Source of the DNA: an uncultured Oribacterium sp.
GTDB lineage: Bacteria; Bacillota; Clostridia; Lachnospirales; Lachnospiraceae
Assembly: GCA_934270345.1 (NCBI GenBank)
Contig: CAKQPT010000010.1
Location: 10,596-74,595 of the forward strand
Reading direction: 5' to 3'
DNA: 64,000 bases
Positions within the stretch are counted from its first letter, which is position 1. The number at the start of each line of letters is the position of its first letter. A program made the translations under genes and the position numbers. Shown here piece by piece: positions 60,195 to 64,000 of this stretch. Below the pieces are notes generated by a model. The model was not told where the DNA came from. It did no database searches and saw only the letters and a list, made by a program, of their open reading frames with translations.

Positions 60195-60893
60195 ATGAAA
60201 GAATCACTTAGAGATAAAGTATATGACAAAATCTTTCATGATATCGTTCAGGGCGTATATAAGCAGAATGATATTCTGAATGAAAAAAAGCTGATTGAGG
60301 AATTTGGTGTCAGTAAATCTCCTGTACGTGAAGCACTCATGCAGCTTTGCAACGAAGGGGTTCTGATCAGTCATCCTCGTTACGGGTATGAGGTGGTCCG
60401 AATCGATGAGCGGGAGATCTATGATATCATCCGTTTTCGAATCATCCTTGAAACGGCGAATTTAAGAGATATCTTCCCGAAGCTCACGAAGAAGGACATC
60501 GATGAGATCGAACGATATACCATCGAGGAGTGCTGCGATGACAGTCAGGATCTGACGACTTTTCAGCACTGGGACCTTAATGGTAAATTCCACCTAAAGC
60601 TCATGTCCTACGGAGATAACGCATACGCTACCAAGGAGATTGCCCGCTGCATCCATACGATGTCGCGCGCGTATGCTCAGAAATACTGGGAGCGACTGGG
60701 GCGCATCCTGATCAAGATGGGATGTGATGGGCATCTTTCGGTCGTGAAGCGTCTCAGGGAAGGGAATCTGGAGGAAGCCGTAAATCTTCTCTCGAAGGAC
60801 ATCAGCTCTTTCTATGAACTTTTCTATCCTGGAATAGGAAATTATCTGGGAGAGGTGCGGGAAGAACCGCTGGATCAGGTGACGGCGTCATGA
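60195..60893 (+). CDS. GntR family transcriptional regulator (FadR/FCD subfamily)
   Basis: ATG 60195 is used, with AGGGGGG about 12 bases upstream. The protein has 232 residues. The N-terminal winged helix has LRDKVYDKIFHDIVQG, EKKLIEEFGVSKSPVREAL and a wing ending in HPRYGYEV. Residues about 75-225 are an all-helical FCD ligand domain (IIRFRIILETANL). It likely controls the opp/pepV/pepT genes in response to a small metabolite; this is inferred from position only. Confidence 0.87.
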   Translation: MKESLRDKVYDKIFHDIVQGVYKQNDILNEKKLIEEFGVSKSPVREALMQLCNEGVLISHPRYGYEVVRIDEREIYDIIRFRIILETANLRDIFPKLTKKDIDEIERYTIEECCDDSQDLTTFQHWDLNGKFHLKLMSYGDNAYATKEIARCIHTMSRAYAQKYWERLGRILIKMGCDGHLSVVKRLREGNLEEAVNLLSKDISSFYELFYPGIGNYLGEVREEPLDQVTAS

Positions 60894-60949
60894 TACCGGA
60901 AAATGAAGAATCGAAGTACATATCTGCCCGACAGAAGTCGGGATACGCA

Positions 60950-60982
60950 GGCAGGAGGTCATGTATGACCTCCTGCCTTTTT
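60950..60982 (+). terminator. Terminator of the gntR gene
   Basis: GGCAGGAGGTCA pairs with TGACCTCCTGCC around a 4-base loop, followed by TTTTT. Confidence 0.92.
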
Positions 60983-61041
60983 GTGCGAAAGATACAAAAA
61001 ATGACTAAAAGTGTTTATAAAATAAGCAGAAATTGATACTT

Positions 61042-61101
61042 TTTATGGCACACACGCTATAAGCCATAAATAATGACAAATAAATACAACAAAGCCATAA
61101 A
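61042..61101. promoter_or_regulatory. Three GCCATAAA boxes upstream of a broken lipoprotein gene
   Basis: TTTATGGC (61042-61049), GCCATAAA (61063-61070) and GCCATAAA (61094-61101) form one inverted and one direct pair in a 325-bp gap. A TTCTCATG/CATGAGAA hairpin lies at about 61173-61196, before the AAAGGAGG site. These may be old control elements of the disrupted gene. Confidence 0.35.
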
Positions 61102-61218
61102 GAGTATTGGCATTTTTTGATGGCCCTGATAATGCCGGTGATATAGCAGCAGTATAACAGTAGGAAATCAATGATTCTCATGACATAACATGAGAACTTA
61201 TTTAAAGGAGGAACAAAT

Positions 61219-61520
61219 ATGAGAAAAACAAAACAGATTGTGACGGCTGCGCTTGCGGCAATCATGGCAGTAGGAGCACTTACAGGATGTTCCGAAGGAA
61301 ATACGACCTCCGGTGGCAAGACGGCAGAGACTACGGTGGCGGGATCGACATCAAGGATACACAGGGTGATGCCGTTGCACAGATCTTCAACCAGTCAGAC
61401 GCAGCAGGCTAGGAGATCCAGTACGTATCCCTGGGACCGGGAACCTACGGAGAGAAGTCGATCGGCCTCCTGGATGGCGGCTCGGTCGTAGGAAAACTGA
61501 TTTTTGAGGCACTGGCATAA
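61219..61520 (+). pseudogene. Broken lipoprotein gene (frameshift and internal stop)
   Basis: A good AAAGGAGG site and the lipoprotein signal QIVTAALAAIMAVGALTGC are intact for about 40 codons. Near 61340 the sense frame shifts: the next frame reads GIDIKDTQGDAVAQIFNQSD, hits TAG at 61410, then reads SLGPGTYGEKSIGLLDGGSV to a TAA at 61518. The N-terminus suggests a substrate-binding or secreted lipoprotein. I cannot name the family of the tail, and a central part may also be deleted. Confidence 0.65.
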
Positions 61521-61536
61521 GGGTCTGACATGGAAT

Positions 61537-61577
61537 TGCCGGCCGTCTGAAGGGATTCAGACGGCCGGCAGATTTTT
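61537..61577 (+). terminator. Strong terminator between the pseudogene and the convergent gene
   Basis: A perfect 15-bp stem, TGCCGGCCGTCTGAA with TTCAGACGGCCGGCA around a 4-base loop, is followed by GATTTTTT on the + strand. It also ends just past the stop of the minus-strand gene. Confidence 0.88.
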
Positions 61578-61582
61578 TACGC

Positions 61583-62434
61583 TTATCGATTTTCGACCGT
61601 GACGCTGCCACCGCGGTTCGGGCCGTCGCTGTTTGTGATCACGGTCTGCGGGCCGCTCGCGCTCGAGGAGCTCGTATTCTTCTTCGGAACGGATGGGCCG
61701 AAACCACTGGTGGATGGTGCGGTCGTGCTCGGATCGACACGTTCCGTGGTCGACGTGCTGGTACTGCCGGTGGTTCCGGTCGTGCCTGCGGTGGTACCAT
61801 CGCCGTTTGCGTCCGTCTTACCGACGGTGATCTTATTCGTCACGAGATCCTTCTTCGACACACTCGCGGTGTTGCCGGCGTTCGGCTTATTGAGAACACT
61901 GCTGTTGTTCTTCGAGCTGGACGAATTCGTCTTGTTCGTGGACGTATTACTATTCTTGTTGCTGGAGCTGTTCGTCTTATTGGAAGCGTTCGTTTTCGAG
62001 CCCGTGCGGCTCGTCACGAGACGCGTACCGTCCGACGCATAGCCATACTTCTGCAGCCCCTCGATCGGCGTCGGCGCGACATAGGTGCCGACCGGATACG
62101 TCCGGGTCACGGGCGTCACTCCGTCGAACCAGGCACCCGCCTCCCCGACGAGATAGCCGTCCGGCGTCGTCTGATTCAGCATGAGATATCCGTTCTCGTC
62201 GAAGGCGAAGCACTGATAGACCCCATCGCCGTCCCCGTCGATCCACTGCCACGCGTAGGTCGGATAGCTCCCATCATCATTTATATACCAGAACCCCGTC
62301 GAGTTCGCCCTCCACTCGCCCGCAAGCGCAGGCGTGGACAGAAGCACCGCGCTGAGCAGCGCCGTGGCACCCGCGGTCAGTATGGACATCACCCTCGCTT
62401 TCGTAACTCTTCTGAATCGCTCGAACTTACGCAT
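61583..62434 (-). CDS. Secreted protein with one cell-wall-binding module and a Ser/Asn/Thr-rich tail
   Basis: The start at 62434 (MRKFERFRRV) follows GAGGGGAAGG; an upstream in-frame start would add 42 non-signal residues. The protein has 283 residues. The signal peptide ends VLLSTPALA. Residues about 36-100 are a choline-binding-like repeat (EWRANSTGFWYINDDGSYP, WQWIDGDGDG, FDENGYLML). The remaining about 180 residues are low complexity: Asn/Ser/Lys/Thr first, then Gly/Thr/Ser. There is no enzyme domain. The first repeat resembles those of 20702-22228, so both may bind the same wall glycan. Confidence 0.75.
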   Translation of the reverse strand: MRKFERFRRVTKARVMSILTAGATALLSAVLLSTPALAGEWRANSTGFWYINDDGSYPTYAWQWIDGDGDGVYQCFAFDENGYLMLNQTTPDGYLVGEAGAWFDGVTPVTRTYPVGTYVAPTPIEGLQKYGYASDGTRLVTSRTGSKTNASNKTNSSSNKNSNTSTNKTNSSSSKNNSSVLNKPNAGNTASVSKKDLVTNKITVGKTDANGDGTTAGTTGTTGSTSTSTTERVDPSTTAPSTSGFGPSVPKKNTSSSSASGPQTVITNSDGPNRGGSVTVENR

Positions 62435-62998
62435 AACACCTTCCCCTCGTAGATATAGATGACCGGATGGCAGCAGGATCTCAGCATTGGCCCGCACCCC
62501 ATGAAAGAGGATAGAAAACGCAGCTGATGCATGTCTCGTACGCATACCGGTACAACGCACGTACTATAATGTATGAATAAATATACTATAGCATGCCGAG
62601 GGTGCAGAAATCCGCGGGATTCGATTGCGATTCGCTTACAGATTTTGACGAAAACGTTAAGAATTCGTCAGAAATTGAAGAAATATGAGGCGACGAGGAA
62701 TTCTTGCCGCCTAAATTCTTTTCTTGTAGGCATGATCGCGAGTTAAAGCGCTTACAGTGCCTGCAATTGGAATTCTCCAGCAAATCTTAAGCAAATAACA
62801 AGAATTTAAGCGCTGTTCTTCATAATCCGCTGTGGTATAGTAGGACTATCAGCTGAATCGGTTTACTGATGGCGAAGCTGAAGCAGTTTGAAAACACCGC
62901 AGCTTCATCTGAAACCTTTCAGAGAATGATATTTGATGGATGGGTGCCCGGCACCTCGAAATAACCTGCTCGACCTGCAGGGAAATGGAGATCGAACT
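62435..62998. other. 564-bp intergenic region between divergent secreted-protein genes
   Basis: AT-rich and gene-free. It must hold promoters for both directions. On the + strand the only good candidate is the extended -10 box at 62831-62841. Paired TATAGT/ACTATA-like boxes near 62567-62593 could serve the minus strand. No repeat or RNA motif is recognised. Confidence 0.4.
62831..62841 (+). promoter_or_regulatory. Extended -10 promoter for the Ala-rich secreted protein
   Basis: TGTGGTATAGT has an extended TGn-like element and TATAGT at 62836-62841. The leader would be about 150 nt. No good -35 box is seen. Confidence 0.45.
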
Positions 62999-63520
62999 AT
63001 GAGAAACTTCACGAAGAAATTAGTTGCAACCACCACCGCTGTTCTGATGAGTGCATCCGTATTCGGCACCACCGCACTCGCTGCAAATACAAACACCGCT
63101 TACCAGAACCTGGTCAATACCGTTGTTTCTACGAAGCAGGTTCGTAACGCATTTAATGCGAAGTCCGTCGCAAGAAACGCGGCGAAGGGCACGAAGAAGG
63201 CCGGCAGCACAGCATCCCTCGCTGCGAACCAGATCGTAACCAACGTCATCAAGGTAAAGGCAGCCGGCTCCACGACGACCACCATCAGCGATAAGGCAGC
63301 GAAGTCAAAGGCAGCCGCCGCAGCCGCAAACGCAGCCTACACAAACGCTGCAAGTGCGATCGGCGAGCCGGATCTCACCCAGACCGCAGGCGCGATGTTC
63401 GGACCATATGTACCAGAAGGCGCATACACGAACCAGATCGCACCGGTCATCGACTACACCATGATCAACGTACCGGGCCCGGACGGACAGATCTCCGACG
63501 GAAACGCCCAGGACTGGTAA
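62999..63520 (+). CDS. Small secreted Ala/Thr-rich protein of unknown function
   Basis: ATG 62999 has GGAG 9 bases upstream. The protein has 173 residues. The signal peptide runs to about residue 28 (VLMSASVFGTTALAA). The mature part is rich in Ala, Asn, Thr and Lys to about residue 120 (AAKSKAAAAAANAAYTNAAS), then less biased (FGPYVPEGAY, PGPDGQISDG). I recognise no domain, anchor or wall-sorting motif. Frequent GCA/AAC/ACC codons suggest good expression. Confidence 0.65.
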   Translation: MRNFTKKLVATTTAVLMSASVFGTTALAANTNTAYQNLVNTVVSTKQVRNAFNAKSVARNAAKGTKKAGSTASLAANQIVTNVIKVKAAGSTTTTISDKAAKSKAAAAAANAAYTNAASAIGEPDLTQTAGAMFGPYVPEGAYTNQIAPVIDYTMINVPGPDGQISDGNAQDW

Positions 63521-63556
63521 AAATACATAGACGCTCGATGAGATAGCAGTCTGTCG

Positions 63557-63785
63557 AAGACCCCGGAGGGCCGGAAACAGAAGCCATACGAAGAGGTCGT
63601 GAAAAATCAAAATCCCATCCCTTAGAAGTACTTAGTGTAATTTTTCCTTGAATCCCTCTGTCAACACTGAGTTTTCATCAAGAAAACTCAGTGATTGCAG
63701 AGGGCTTAGTACTTCTTAGGGATGGGATTTTAGAGTTTTCCGAGCTCGCAGTACTGTGCTTCTGTTTCCGGCCCTCCGGGGTCTT
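63557..63785. repeat. 229-bp nested inverted-repeat element
   Basis: Three nested stems share one centre. The outer arms are 28 bp and perfect (63557-63584 with 63758-63785; left arm starts AAGACCCCGGAGGGCC). The middle arms are about 24 bp with one mismatch (63609-63632 with 63708-63731; AAAATCCCATCCCT then AGAAGTACT). The inner arms are CCCTCTG/CAGAGGG and CACTGAGTTTTC/GAAAACTCAGTG with loop ATCAA (63654-63704). It contains no gene. It could be a MITE-like element or a structured RNA. It lies 42 bp before the ileS promoter. Confidence 0.8.
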
Positions 63786-63826
63786 GCCAGCATCTGGCCC
63801 GTACCGCGCCTTTACACGTTATTTCC

Positions 63827-63855
63827 TTGATTTTATCATCCCCCTACTTTATAAT
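63827..63855 (+). promoter_or_regulatory. Promoter of the gene at the right edge (ileS)
   Basis: TTGATT (63827-63832) and TATAAT (63850-63855) have 17-base spacing. The leader of about 95 nt has one AACCGG/CCGGTT hairpin (about 63908-63924) and GAAGGAG before the ATG. Confidence 0.7.
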
Positions 63856-63960
63856 GAGAAGGCTATAAAGGCCGCATTCTGCCTATTTTTCAGGTTAGAG
63901 GTCTGCAACCGGTCCACACCGGTTTATACTTATATATATTTTGAAGGAGAAAAGGCGCTT

Positions 63961-64000
63961 ATGTTTAGAAAAGTTGATACAAACATGAACTTTGTAGAGC
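63961..64000 (+). CDS. ileS: Start of isoleucyl-tRNA synthetase gene, cut by window end
   Basis: Only 13 codons are visible, MFRKVDTNMNFVE. This matches the usual N-terminus of Clostridia IleRS (M...KV.T..NFVE). GAAGGAG lies upstream and a consensus promoter about 105 bases upstream. The call rests on this short segment alone. Confidence 0.6.
   Translation, partial: MFRKVDTNMNFVE

Noticed and set aside
61410..61412. TAG read as pyrrolysine in the broken lipoprotein gene
   Set aside because: A frameshift is also needed to join the two parts, so simple decay explains both defects.
63780..63960. T-box leader for ileS
   Set aside because: CCGTACCGCGCC slightly recalls the T-box core, but the full AGGGTGG-ACCGCG core, specifier stem and a following terminator are missing, and the consensus promoter lies downstream of it.
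1..64000. tRNA, rRNA or complete insertion sequences
   Set aside because: I found no cloverleaf, rRNA segment or transposase gene by eye. Only IS-end-like repeats near 37.5 kb hint at past transposition.

Overview
The window looks like a chromosomal segment of a Gram-positive Clostridia member, most likely of Lachnospiraceae type. This is inferred from the secreted proteins with choline-binding-like cell-wall repeats, an LCP-family wall ligase, PepT/PepV and Opp gene styles, the IleRS start at the right edge, and strong AGGAGG-type ribosome binding sites. Base composition is a sharp mosaic. Blocks with extreme CTC/GCC/GAC codon use (about 1-11.7 kb, 13.8-18.2 kb, 40.3-41.5 kb and 46.7-50.2 kb) alternate with AT-richer blocks (18.2-40.1 kb and 41.5-46.6 kb).

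Layout. 1-0.74 kb: 3' part of an arginase-like gene. 0.9-11.7 kb: two operons, first a TPP enzyme, an SDR, a C-methyltransferase and a secondary-alcohol-dehydrogenase-like protein, then two GT2 glycosyltransferases. Together they suggest synthesis and transfer of a modified sugar. 12.3-13.1 kb: an XRE-MNT antitoxin and HEPN toxin pair. 13.8-40.1 kb: a large surface-polysaccharide locus with two initiating polyprenyl-phosphate sugar transferases, an LCP protein, a Wzy/ligase-like membrane protein, a metallo-beta-lactamase-fold protein, a cell-wall-repeat protein, several GT2/GT4/GT8 enzymes, an ABC exporter, a pyruvyltransferase and two acyltransferases. 40.3-50.2 kb: two protein-identical UDP-galactopyranose mutase genes flanking gene remnants, a second toxin-antitoxin-like pair (MqsR-like and Panacea), an AAA/PD-(D/E)XK protein and manA, followed by an aldo/keto reductase. 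50.3-60.9 kb: a peptide-utilisation island (pepT, oppBCADF, pepV, GntR regulator) with a UroD-like gene. 61.2-64 kb: a broken lipoprotein gene, two secreted proteins, a 229-bp nested inverted repeat and the start of ileS.

The most unusual feature is that at least six, probably seven, unrelated enzymes in the GC-rich blocks carry about 50-90-residue Ala/Ser/Thr/Asp-rich low-complexity insertions inside otherwise conserved folds. These are the arginase-like protein, TPP enzyme (twice), SDR, methyltransferase, alcohol dehydrogenase, double GT2 and ManA. I know of no described system that does this. Other notable items are two degenerate intergenic tandem arrays (about 42-bp and 74-bp periods), the glf pair with a 911-bp identical core, a family of ACGCA...TGCGT palindromes upstream of the MNT/HEPN pair, and start codons abutting terminator-like hairpins.

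All calls come from reading the sequence by eye and from family knowledge. No database search was run.
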